Source of the DNA: a virus | IMG/VR virus record: IMGVR_UViG_3300013307_000027 | Span: 1 to 43,245 of that record | Strand: one strand, 5' to 3' | Length of the DNA stretch: 43,245 nt | Shown: positions 36,612 through 43,245 of the stretch, piece after piece | Position numbering within the stretch: position 1 is the stretch's first letter | Layout of the letters: each line of letters opens with the position of its first letter | Made by a program: the position numbers and the translations under genes | Notes under the pieces: generated by a model | Seen by the model: only the letters and a program-made list of their open reading frames with translations | Told to the model about the DNA's origin: nothing | Database searches by the model: none

Positions 36612-39600
36612 ATGACGGTAGCGACGTCGAGCATCGACGCGATCACGGCGTGTAACGGCGCCACCACCGTCTTTCCGGTCAGCTTCCCGCTGATCCTGCC
36701 GAGCGACCTAAAAGTCTATCTGCTCACGTCGGCGGTACCGGACCTCACCGGCTTGACGCCGCTCGTGCTGGGCGACGACTATACGCTGTCGGGCGATTAT
36801 AGCGCCGGCACCGCGTCGATCACGACGTTGACCACATACCCGGCCGGCCGCTGGCTGTACCGTATCCGCGCCACGCCGGTGGTCCAGCCGGTCGACGTCC
36901 AGAGCAACAACATCCAGGCGAAGCCGCTTGAGTCCGGGCTCGATCGCCCGATCCTCATCCTGCAGGAATTGTGGTCGGCGCTCGGCCGGCTCACTGCGCG
37001 GGCGTTACTGTTCCCGGCGAACGAAAGCGGCGCCACGCTGCCGTCGGCCGCGGCGCGGGCGAACACGCTGCTCGGCTTCGACGCGTTCGGCGCGATTAAG
37101 ACCTATACCCTGGCCCTGTTCAAGGGCGACAAGGGCGATCCCGGCGCGAACATCATGGCCGTGGGGCCGTGGTCGACGTTCGAAGGGCTCACGATCCCGA
37201 TCGGCACCGACATGGTGCAGACGTCCGACAGCCTGGCGGCCGGATCGAGCACCGGCACGGCGTCGGCGAAGTACAAGCTTGATCCGGAGCAGACGCAGTA
37301 CACGGCGAAGATGCAGGCCTATATCAGTGCCGCTGTCACGCCGGGCAACCCTATCGCCAATGCTCAGGCTTCCATGGACGCGCTGCAACGCTATTGGCGC
37401 CGCAAGAGCGCCAACGGCCGGTGGTTCACGCTGTGCGAGCCGGAGCCGTGGTCGAGCATGTTCGGCACGCCCGGCGATGGCGGCCAGGCCTATGACAACA
37501 GCATGTCGGGCACGGACGTCTGGGCCAACCTGCAGGCGTTCATCGACTATTGCTGCTACTTCCAGAAGTGCAAGGGGCGCATCTCGGCCGGTACGCACCG
37601 CGTGTCGCGCGGATTGCAGCACGGCTATGGTCAGGGCGGCTATGTCGGCGGCGTGTTCGAAGGCGCTGGGCAGGCCTATTCCGGCGGCTCGGCCTTCCCC
37701 GGAACCACGATCGTCTGCGATACCGATCAGGACCCGATCCTGAATATCAGCGGCGACCGCGATGTGGTTTGGGAAGGCGTGTCGTTCGTCGGCAAGCTGT
37801 CCAAATGGTTGCTCGAAAAGACGATCGCCTACCCATCGTCGGCGCCGGTGGCGGGATACGATTCGCTCGACCCGCAAGCGTGGGTCGCCGATTATCTCCG
37901 CCCCTCGCAGGATGGGCAGTACAATCCGTACGCATGCGTGACGCTCGGCGCCTATGACGGCGCCAAGCCCAGTTCCGGCCTGTGGGCGCAAAGCACCGGT
38001 TACGGCGTCGGCGGGAAATATCGGGCAAACGGCAATGTCTATATGTGCGTCCAGTCCGGGACGTCGGCTGCCACCGGAACCGGACCATCCGGCACCGGCT
38101 CCGCGATCGTGGATGGCACGGCCGCCTGGCGCTATCTCGGCGCCTGGGATGGAGTCGATGGCGGCCTCTACGTCGCCTATCGCCAGCCCTACCGCCCGGC
38201 CTGGCTGATGGACCCAGGGCCGGAAGCTTATGGCAATTTCTATTACGGCAGCTTTGCGACCTTCAAGCATTGCACGTTCCGCGGCGCGCATGTCGGGCTG
38301 ATGATGAAACCCGGCACCAATCCTTCGCAGGATGATTTCCTGTCGTTGGAGCGGTGCAACTTCGTCGAGTGCGCGTTCGGCTTCAGTGCCGGCAACCACC
38401 AGCTTCGCAGCCTCAACATCCAATCGTGCAATTTCGGCATCCTGCAATGCGCGATCACGAACAACACGCACGGAATACAGTCCGGAAGCTTCAAGGCGGG
38501 CCACATCAATGCCTGCGGTTTCGGCGCATCGGTCGACGTGTTCCGCACCGACAGCTCCTATGGCGAGCCGCTCGTGTTCACGGCCTGCTATTCGGAAGGG
38601 CAATTCCGTCTCGGCCAAATCTTCGGCAGCGCCGCCTATGTGGAAGGCTTTTCGCCTTTATTCCAAAGCTGCGAATGGTCGTTCTCCGGCGTCAACATTG
38701 CGAGAGGCCGCGCGCCACGACAGCTTTATAACTACTTTGACGGCGATCCGAACGTCAATGAAACGAGCGCAAGCGGTAGCCCCGGCGGGCCGCTGTTCAT
38801 CAATTGCCGGATCAACGTCGACGGCGTGTTCGGATGCTTTGTCGAGGGCGCGAAGTTCATCAATTCGCAGATCTACAATTACGACAACGGCACCGGGACA
38901 ATCGACCCTTATCTCGCCGCCTTCGACAATGCGTGCGCGGGCGGTCTGATCGTGACGGGTTTGGAATATCGCCATCAGGATCAAAACCTGAGGTTCCTTG
39001 CCCGCGATCTCGATACCGGTGTTCCGATCAGGGGCTGTTTCACGGCGCCTGGCTATCGCTGGAGCGACCGACAAACGGGCATTCCAGCCATGGTGCAGAC
39101 CGTACGAGCGAAGAGCGGCGTCGCCTATGAGGAATTCGCCGTCCCGCAAGAGGGGGCGTACCTTCTGTCGAAGGCGAGCGGCGTGCCGAGTTTCGTCAGC
39201 GCGGACCCGACCGAGATCAAGATTGTCTTTGCCGGGTCGACCCAGACCACCAATGCCGATCTTAACGGCTTCGGACCGGGCTCGATCCTGCTCGAAAGCA
39301 CAACGGGCACGGTGTTCGCCGTGCGCTACTATGACGACGCGACCGACACGCTCTATGCGGTGGCGCGGAACAATTACAAAATCGTCGGCGGGGTCAAGAG
39401 CTTCGTCTTCCCGATCTCCTTGACAGTCGGAAACTTCGCCTTCCTGCACGCGCGCAATTACACGCCGGCCACGCCGTTGTTCGGCGATTTTCAGGCGAAC
39501 GTGACGGCGACGGGCACCAATGGCTCCCCGAACCTGACCGCCGTTACCGGGACGTTGACGCCCGGCATGGCGCTCACCCATGCCAATATTCCGGCGGGCA

Positions 39601-39923
39601 CAACCGTGCTCAGTGTCAACGGCAATACGGCGGTGATGACGGCGAACGCCACGGGCGCCGTCTCGGGATCGATCACGGCGCCGACGACGATCGCCAATGT
39701 CGGCCGGAGCGACGGCGCCGGCGCCACCATCACGGGCAGCATCGCCGTCGGTGATTATCTCGTTAGCCCGCCCGAGTTGCGGGCGTACGCGCCGACAACG
39801 ACCAAGGTCACGGCGCGGGCCAACGGAAATCCCGGATCGATCACGATCGATCAGAACGCGGCGATGACGATCAATCGCACGCGTCTGCAATTTTTCCGGC
39901 GTCCGACGCCGGCCAACGTGTGA
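36612..39923 (+). CDS. Tail spike/fibre with beta-helix domain
   Basis: The 1103-residue product is the main receptor-binding protein. Its first 140 residues (TVFPVSFPLILPSDLKVYLL; GDYTLSGDYSAG-like strands; PILILQELWSALGRL) match the virion-attachment domain common to podovirus spikes. A short collagen-like KGDKGDPGA (about 171-179) follows. Residues about 285-800 fold as a right-handed parallel beta-helix (many short N-x-G-type strands; CTFRGAHVGLMMKPG), interrupted at about 445-512 by a carbohydrate-binding-like insert (YRANGNVYMCVQSGTSAATG; TAAWRYLG). The last 300 residues are beta-rich. Such spikes often cut capsular or O-antigen polysaccharide, but catalytic residues cannot be named. 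A G-rich ribosome site precedes ATG 36612. Confidence 0.88.
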   Translation: MTVATSSIDAITACNGATTVFPVSFPLILPSDLKVYLLTSAVPDLTGLTPLVLGDDYTLSGDYSAGTASITTLTTYPAGRWLYRIRATPVVQPVDVQSNNIQAKPLESGLDRPILILQELWSALGRLTARALLFPANESGATLPSAAARANTLLGFDAFGAIKTYTLALFKGDKGDPGANIMAVGPWSTFEGLTIPIGTDMVQTSDSLAAGSSTGTASAKYKLDPEQTQYTAKMQAYISAAVTPGNPIANAQASMDALQRYWRRKSANGRWFTLCEPEPWSSMFGTPGDGGQAYDNSMSGTDVWANLQAFIDYCCYFQKCKGRISAGTHRVSRGLQHGYGQGGYVGGVFEGAGQAYSGGSAFPGTTIVCDTDQDPILNISGDRDVVWEGVSFVGKLSKWLLEKTIAYPSSAPVAGYDSLDPQAWVADYLRPSQDGQYNPYACVTLGAYDGAKPSSGLWAQSTGYGVGGKYRANGNVYMCVQSGTSAATGTGPSGTGSAIVDGTAAWRYLGAWDGVDGGLYVAYRQPYRPAWLMDPGPEAYGNFYYGSFATFKHCTFRGAHVGLMMKPGTNPSQDDFLSLERCNFVECAFGFSAGNHQLRSLNIQSCNFGILQCAITNNTHGIQSGSFKAGHINACGFGASVDVFRTDSSYGEPLVFTACYSEGQFRLGQIFGSAAYVEGFSPLFQSCEWSFSGVNIARGRAPRQLYNYFDGDPNVNETSASGSPGGPLFINCRINVDGVFGCFVEGAKFINSQIYNYDNGTGTIDPYLAAFDNACAGGLIVTGLEYRHQDQNLRFLARDLDTGVPIRGCFTAPGYRWSDRQTGIPAMVQTVRAKSGVAYEEFAVPQEGAYLLSKASGVPSFVSADPTEIKIVFAGSTQTTNADLNGFGPGSILLESTTGTVFAVRYYDDATDTLYAVARNNYKIVGGVKSFVFPISLTVGNFAFLHARNYTPATPLFGDFQANVTATGTNGSPNLTAVTGTLTPGMALTHANIPAGTTVLSVNGNTAVMTANATGAVSGSITAPTTIANVGRSDGAGATITGSIAVGDYLVSPPELRAYAPTTTKVTARANGNPGSITIDQNAAMTINRTRLQFFRRPTPANV

Positions 39924-39930
39924 GGCACTT

Positions 39931-40095
39931 ATGTCTTTTCTGACCGGCTACATGGAAGTGATGCTGGCGGCGGCGACCGACCCGCAGGAGATCGAGCTGC
40001 GGCGCCAGGTGCTGGACGATCAACGCGCGATGCAGGCCGAACTGCGCGAGAAAGCGGCCGAGGCCGCCGCAATTCTTGGGGAGCCGACAGAATGA
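39931..40095 (+). CDS. 54-residue helical protein between spike genes
   Basis: From ATG 39931 to TGA 40095 the frame encodes MSFLTGYMEVMLAAATDPQE followed by a charged helix (ELRRQVLDDQRAMQAELREK) and a short Ala-rich end. Its stop overlaps the next start (ATGA at 40092). The tight coupling and coding-like codon use make it real. It may be a chaperone or small assembly helper for the spike. Not recognised. Confidence 0.6.
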   Translation: MSFLTGYMEVMLAAATDPQEIELRRQVLDDQRAMQAELREKAAEAAAILGEPTE

Positions 40096-40352
40096 CCGAT
40101 CAATTCGCGGTGCAAACCGACACGCAATCGACGCCCGCACGCTTTGGCGCCAACGTCACCAAGTCGGACAGTACAGCGCTCGACCCGCTGCCCAAGGCGA
40201 TCTATGTCGGCACCGCCGGTGACGTCGTAGTGCGCTTCGGCACCGGCAGCGATGTGACGTTCAAGAACGTTCCGGCCGGGGCAATCTTGCCGATCCGGCC
40301 ATTGTATATCCGTACGGCCTCGACCGCGTCCGACTTCGTCACGCTCAACTGA
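40092..40352 (+). CDS. Conserved small phage structural protein
   Basis: The 86-residue product contains AIYVGTAGDVVVRFGTGSDV followed by TFKNVPAGAILPIRPLYIRT. This pattern of a GTAGD strand pair, then FKNVPAG-LP-R, is one I know from many short phage proteins (spike- or virion-associated). Function remains unknown. All-beta composition suggests a structural role on the tail. It overlaps both neighbours. Confidence 0.78.
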   Translation: MTDQFAVQTDTQSTPARFGANVTKSDSTALDPLPKAIYVGTAGDVVVRFGTGSDVTFKNVPAGAILPIRPLYIRTASTASDFVTLN

Positions 40353-41008
40353 TGATCGGCCTTGGGCTCTCCATTCCGCAAGTAGCGGTTCGGCAGCGCT
40401 TCGGCCCGTCTTCGCCGATCCGCGGCGCTACCTCTGTTTTCGTAAACCTTGCCGCCGCGGCTAACATTCCGTTCCCCGTCGGCGCGGCTGTTGGCGACAG
40501 TTTGGCAATCTCGGTTGGTCATAGCTGGCCGTTGAACGGCTTGGTGTGGACCGGCGCCAATGTCGGCATCTGGAACCTGCAAGGGCCGAACTATAACGGC
40601 TTGTCTTACTATGGCTCGCTCGCTGCTGCCGACGTCGCCCGCGGCTATATCGGCTTTGCGTGGGGCGGCTCCGGCTATGGCATCGTCTCCTTGGTCTGTT
40701 TCCGCGGGGCGAAAACCTATCTGGACTCGGGCGGTACGCGCCAAAGCGCTGGTGCTCCAAGCCGAACGGTATCAACGGCTGGCGCGGTCGCCGCCGGATC
40801 AACCCTGCTGCTGATGGGCAGCGCGTACCTCGCGACCGATGCAACCTCTGCGTCGCTATCGGCAGACCTCATCCACAATCCAAACGCCAATGCTTCCGGC
40901 GTGTGCCGGTTTGGCCTGGCGGGTGCGGCAGGCGTCCAATCGGGAACCGTCGATTATGCGGGGGCGCCGGGCGGTGACTATCAAGTGATCATGGCGTTTG
41001 CGCCATGA
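40352..41008 (+). CDS. Probable virion-associated beta-rich protein
   Basis: This 218-residue protein starts MIGLGLSIPQVAVRQRFGPS, a start like that of small phage tail proteins. A Gly/Ala/Ser-rich domain of beta strands follows (PVGAAVGDSLAISVGHSWPL; YYGSLAAADVARGYIGFAWG; SLVCFRGAKTYLDSGG). It could be a second receptor-binding or spike-tip protein. No catalytic residues stand out and I cannot name the family. It shares one base with the upstream stop and is followed by the lysis genes. Confidence 0.75.
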   Translation: MIGLGLSIPQVAVRQRFGPSSPIRGATSVFVNLAAAANIPFPVGAAVGDSLAISVGHSWPLNGLVWTGANVGIWNLQGPNYNGLSYYGSLAAADVARGYIGFAWGGSGYGIVSLVCFRGAKTYLDSGGTRQSAGAPSRTVSTAGAVAAGSTLLLMGSAYLATDATSASLSADLIHNPNANASGVCRFGLAGAAGVQSGTVDYAGAPGGDYQVIMAFAP

Positions 41009-41051
41009 GAGCGCCCAGCCTTTCCACAGAATCCGTCAGCGGCGATGCGTG

Positions 41052-41432
41052 ATGGATACAATCGCAATAACAGCAAACCAGGCAGGGGGTGGTTTGGTGA
41101 GTAACCCGGATTTTTTCGGTGCCGATGGCGGCCGAATGGCGCTGGCGTTCGGCGCCGGCTGCGCGGCGACATGGGGGTTCATCTCCAAATTCGTCGCCGC
41201 GCCGACGCGCAAGGCACTCGACAAGCGGATCGAGGAGCTTGAGCAGTCGCACAGCCGTTGCGAGGAACGCGCGCTGCGCCTCGAAACCATGCTGTGGATG
41301 CACGGCCCGCAGCAGCTGCGTCAGGACATTCAACGCGTCATCTCCGAAGAACATATGGAGATGCGCGCCCGGATCGTGCGCGGGGAGGGCGCGCACGTGA
41401 TGATCGACTCAGGGAAGGGGGAACAGCAATGA
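41052..41432 (+). CDS. Single-span membrane protein with coiled coil, holin-like
   Basis: The 126-residue product starts at ATG 41052; GTG 41097, with a better ribosome site (AGGGGG), would give a 111-residue form. One hydrophobic segment, MALAFGAGCAATWGFISKFV (about residues 29-48), is followed by a long charged coiled coil (RKALDKRIEELEQSHSRCEE). The neighbour encodes the endolysin, so a role in lysis or lysis timing is likely. The topology also fits phage membrane-tethered proteins of unknown role. Confidence 0.7.
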   Translation: MDTIAITANQAGGGLVSNPDFFGADGGRMALAFGAGCAATWGFISKFVAAPTRKALDKRIEELEQSHSRCEERALRLETMLWMHGPQQLRQDIQRVISEEHMEMRARIVRGEGAHVMIDSGKGEQQ

Positions 41433-41893
41433 CGACGCAGTTGAGCGAGAATTTCACCCTGGAAGAGCTGACGCACTCGGATACGGCTGAGCGATACAAG
41501 ATCGCCAACACGCCAGCCCCGGAGCATCTGGCGAACATCGAACGCTACCTAGTTCCCGGGCTGGAGCAGGTGCGGCAAATTTGCGGCAATCGCCCGATCC
41601 ATGTCCACGACGCTTATCGCAATCCCGAGGTGAACCGGCGCGTCGGCGGCACGGCGACCAGCGCCCATCCGTTGGGCTATGCGGCCGATATCGATGTTCC
41701 TGGCCAGACGCCGCAGGAAACGGCTCGCCTGATCGCGCAGGCCATGAAGCAAGGGAAAATCAAGGTAGACCAGCTCATCTTCGAGAGCGGCCGGTTGACT
41801 GTGCATGTCAGCTTCGACCCGCGCGCGCGCGGGATGATGGGTCGCCAGCCAAAAGGGCCGGGGACACCGATCGATTGGACTTACTTCCAATGA
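41429..41893 (+). CDS. Endolysin: zinc D-Ala-D-Ala peptidase (M15A family)
   Basis: This 154-residue enzyme probably cleaves peptidoglycan cross-bridges at the end of the lytic cycle. It opens with LSENFTLEELTHSDTAERYK, the usual phage M15A start. Zinc ligands are visible: H80 and D87 in SAHPLGYAADIDV and H126 in LTVHVSFD, with the catalytic Glu near 119 (LIFESGRL). No signal peptide is present, so it depends on a holin for export. ATG 41429 overlaps the previous stop. Confidence 0.92.
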   Translation: MTTQLSENFTLEELTHSDTAERYKIANTPAPEHLANIERYLVPGLEQVRQICGNRPIHVHDAYRNPEVNRRVGGTATSAHPLGYAADIDVPGQTPQETARLIAQAMKQGKIKVDQLIFESGRLTVHVSFDPRARGMMGRQPKGPGTPIDWTYFQ

Positions 41894-42078
41894 CCGCGAT
41901 CAGGGCAGCGCTCGGGTTCCTGAAAGCGCGGATCGGCGAGCGATCGACATGGGTCGGCATCGGCGTGGCAGCGGGCGCCGCGGCGGTGCTGCCGACGCCT
42001 TGGAACGCGATCTCGTTCGGGGTCGGCACGATCGCCGCGCTGATCCCCGACGCCAAGGTTGGCGGGGGCAATCCGTGA
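41890..42078 (+). CDS. Small holin-like membrane protein
   Basis: The 62-residue product begins MTAIRAALGFLKARIGERST and contains WVGIGVAAGAAAVLPTPWNA and FGVGTIAALIP, two hydrophobic segments separated by a short turn. Size, position after the endolysin and membrane-prone composition point to a holin. Its start overlaps the endolysin stop (ATGA). Confidence 0.75.
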   Translation: MTAIRAALGFLKARIGERSTWVGIGVAAGAAAVLPTPWNAISFGVGTIAALIPDAKVGGGNP

Positions 42079-42170
42079 TTGCCTGGTATCAGCGAAACGG
42101 AGCGTGGGTGCTCGGTGCGGGCGCGGCGTTGTCGCTGCTCGCGGCCGCGTGCCTCGCCTTCACGCAATGA
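42075..42170 (+). CDS. 31-residue membrane peptide in the lysis cassette
   Basis: A GTG at 42075 overlaps the TGA of the preceding gene. The frame encodes VIAWYQRNGAWVLGAGAALS followed by LLAAACLAFTQ and ends at TGA 42170, overlapping the next start (ATGA). It is one hydrophobic helix with a short polar front. It could tune holin function. The stop/start chain on both sides supports it. Confidence 0.6.
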   Translation: MIAWYQRNGAWVLGAGAALSLLAAACLAFTQ

Positions 42171-42619
42171 GCGAGCTGGTCGACCTCGCCGAAAAGGCGA
42201 TCGATCGCGCCGTGCCGCAGGCGCGCTTCGCCCGGATCGCCGCGTGGGCGATCGTCGCGATCGTCGCGATCGGCATCGTCGGCTTCGCAATGTGGTGGCT
42301 ATTCTTGCGGCCGATCGAGGCACAGCGCGCGGCCGCCCAGGCCAAGGTCGACGCCCAGCTCGGCACCGCGACCGGCGCCGCCGCCACGCATGCCATCCCG
42401 ATCATCACCGACGCCGGCCGGCAAAAGGTCGAAGTCGACGTCAAGGTATCGAAAGGAACTGCCGATGTGCGCGCCGCTCCAGACGCGGGGGTTGAGGTTC
42501 GGGGGGTTAGCGATGCTCTGCGTCGCAACCTGTGCCTGTATGACGTCTATGCAGCTGACCACGCCTGCCAGTCCCTGCATGAAGATCCTGCTGGCATCGG
42601 GCCTGCTCGACCAAACTGA
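42167..42619 (+). CDS. Rz-like inner-membrane spanin candidate
   Basis: The 150-residue product starts MSELVDLAEKAIDRAVPQAR. It has one strong membrane helix (IAAWAIVAIVAIGIVGFAMW, about residues 24-43) followed by a charged, Ala/Gln-rich periplasmic stretch (RPIEAQRAAAQAKVDAQLGT) that could form a coiled coil. This is the layout of an i-spanin, which acts with an outer-membrane partner to break the envelope. A second reading frame with a signal-like N-terminus starts inside it at 42465, as in Rz/Rz1 pairs. Confidence 0.7.
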   Translation: MSELVDLAEKAIDRAVPQARFARIAAWAIVAIVAIGIVGFAMWWLFLRPIEAQRAAAQAKVDAQLGTATGAAATHAIPIITDAGRQKVEVDVKVSKGTADVRAAPDAGVEVRGVSDALRRNLCLYDVYAADHACQSLHEDPAGIGPARPN

Positions 42620-42812
42620 CCCGGCGCCGCTCGGTCTGATCGATGGCACGGCAGGCGGACTCGGCGCGCACGACGCTGCCCAGACCGGCCAGCTGGTCAA
42701 GGCGAACATCGACAAGGCGACCGCCAAGAAGGTCGGCACGTCGTGCGATCAGGAATGGGATGCAGCGTTGAAGTCGGCGAAGCCCAGGCGTTGGTGGCAG
42801 TTCTGGAAATGA
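42465..42812 (+). CDS. Rz1-like outer-membrane lipoprotein spanin candidate, frame-overlapping
   Basis: ATG 42465 has a good ribosome site (AAGGAA) and lies within the i-spanin gene, shifted +1 in frame, overlapping it by 155 nt. The 115-residue product has a basic start, then a hydrophobic core with cysteines (GGLAMLCVATCACMTS) that could be a lipoprotein signal. The lipobox is imperfect: VATC or TCAC rather than the usual LAGC. The mature part is longer than lambda Rz1 and not Pro-rich, ending KPRRWWQFWK. Spanin identity comes mainly from the overlapping arrangement. Confidence 0.6.
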   Translation: MCAPLQTRGLRFGGLAMLCVATCACMTSMQLTTPASPCMKILLASGLLDQTDPAPLGLIDGTAGGLGAHDAAQTGQLVKANIDKATAKKVGTSCDQEWDAALKSAKPRRWWQFWK

Positions 42813-43039
42813 GGCAGCGGTCCTATCCTTCACAGAAGGCCGCAAGGCTGGTCGCGCGCGTGACGATCGCCACCACCCAGGCCGCGGTGCAGGGCGCCAG
42901 TGCGGCCGCAGCGGTGACTGAGGCGGTCGACGAAACCGTCGCCGATGCCGTCGCCGGCGATCTGACGACGACCAACCCATATATTTCCGCGAAGTTGGCC
43001 GACCTCCAACAGCAGATCGACAATCTAACGCCACCCTGA
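42809..43039 (+). CDS. Small Ala-rich hypothetical protein at the right end
   Basis: The 76-residue product starts MRQRSYPSQKAARLVARVTI at ATG 42809, which overlaps the spanin stop (ATGA). The chain is Ala/Val/Thr-rich (ATTQAAVQGASAAAAVTEAV) and ends in a polar helix (SAKLADLQQQIDNL). It may be a soluble helical protein or a weak membrane binder. It is the last gene before attR. The 83 bp between it and the repeat carry only an inverted repeat (GTGCGAC 43042-43048, GTCGCAC 43071-43077) and a half operator (GCTAAGT near 43090). Confidence 0.65.
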   Translation: MRQRSYPSQKAARLVARVTIATTQAAVQGASAAAAVTEAVDETVADAVAGDLTTTNPYISAKLADLQQQIDNLTPP

Positions 43040-43122
43040 CCGTGCGACGCACCGCTGGGTTTCGTGCAAAGTCGCACAAACTCTACAGGCTAAGTCGTTG
43101 AAATCTATCACCCACAGGTAAC

Positions 43123-43234
43123 CTTACCTTTAGACGACGGGGCAACAGGCGGTGGCCCCTAAGCCGCAGAAATCCTAGGGTCAAGGGCCATCAGGACAGC
43201 GCTGTGCGACGACCTTGCCGTCGCACGTGCGACG
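43123..43234. repeat. attR: 28-bp core (43123-43150), orphan tRNA 5' end and native host promoter
   Basis: The core copies 96-123. It contains only the first 22 nucleotides of tRNA-Gln (43144-43123, minus strand), so no complete tRNA is here. The -35 box TTGACC (43184-43179) and -10-like TAGGGG (43161-43156) are the original host tRNA promoter. In the lysogen it is cut off and would transcribe leftward into the prophage. A hairpin (43204-43211 with 43219-43226) and a further GTGCGACG (43227-43234) match the copies at 177-207. Confidence 0.88.
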
Positions 43235-43245
43235 GAGCGTCTAAA

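Larger units (their letters stand above)
96..43150. mobile_element. Complete temperate podovirus-type prophage
   Basis: The element is bounded by a 28-bp perfect direct repeat (96-123 and 43123-43150). An integrase is encoded near the left end. Immunity, replication, packaging, head, tail, ejection and lysis modules lie between the repeats in a canonical order. The predicted circular form is 43,027 bp. Portal, tail tubular and internal virion proteins indicate a short-tailed particle of T7 or Bordetella BPP-1 style. No core gene appears interrupted, so it could be inducible. That is inference from gene content only. Confidence 0.93.

Noticed and set aside
36612-41008. Possible diversity-generating retroelement, as in Bordetella phage BPP-1
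   Set aside because: No reverse transcriptase gene and no template/variable repeat pair were seen near the spike genes, although the head genes resemble those of BPP-1.
1-43245. CRISPR array, insertion sequence, rRNA or further tRNA genes
   Set aside because: No regularly spaced repeats, transposase-like protein, rRNA segment or second complete tRNA was found on either strand.

Overview
The window holds a complete temperate podovirus-type prophage of about 43 kb, with a sliver of host chromosome at each end. The host is probably a G+C-rich alphaproteobacterium of the Sphingomonas type. That is inferred from base composition, from GcrA-like and ASCH-type accessory proteins and from general resemblance, not from a marker gene. 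The element sits in a tRNA-Gln(CTG) gene. A 28-bp perfect direct repeat (96-123 and 43123-43150) marks attL and attR and predicts a 43,027-bp circular form. The intact tRNA lies left of the prophage, and the crossover falls in its 5' half. The repeat continues, gap-free but imperfect, over 112 bp upstream of the tRNA, so the phage appears to carry its own copy of the host tRNA promoter region.

Layout. 273-1349 is an acyltransferase-3 gene, the likely lysogenic-conversion gene. 1366-8696 is a leftward run of about eighteen mostly very small, stop/start-overlapping genes ending in the tyrosine integrase. It includes an adenine-type DNA methyltransferase, a two-HTH GcrA-like protein, a mini P-loop protein and several membrane peptides. 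8725-9298 is the immunity region: an XRE repressor reads left and a Cro-like gene reads right, each with an apparently leaderless promoter. 9307-13707 is a rightward replication module (ASCH protein, Toprim primase, P-loop helicase). 13697-15215 is a second leftward cluster of small genes. 15216-16535 is mostly non-coding, with repressor operators and a cluster of GTTCC words that may be a replication origin. 16536-36189 is the packaging, head, tail and ejection module: small and large terminase, T7-type portal, Bbp19-like protein, scaffold, major capsid, tail tubular A- and B-like proteins, GNAT protein and three internal virion proteins, one with a lytic transglycosylase domain. 36612-41008 encodes a beta-helix tail spike and accessory structural proteins. 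41052-43039 is the lysis cassette: membrane proteins, M15 peptidase endolysin and overlapping spanin candidates.

Regulation. A 15-bp near-palindrome (TTMGC-N5-GCTAA; M is A or C) occurs at ten places: at the immunity region, in front of both leftward operons, near the origin-like region, in front of the major capsid gene and before the tail spike. Several copies lie inside the spacer of a sigma70-like promoter. This suggests one repressor silences early, middle and late transcription directly, as in phages with dispersed operators. The promoter before the capsid gene is followed at once by a strong intrinsic terminator, a layout resembling a lambdoid late promoter with antitermination. No phage RNA polymerase, DNA polymerase, reverse transcriptase or CRISPR array was found.

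The most unusual protein-level signal is a 25-residue peptide at the N-terminus of the transglycosylase internal virion protein. It recurs (20 of 25 identical) in a small tail-anchored membrane protein on the opposite strand at 36186-36428, next to an operator.
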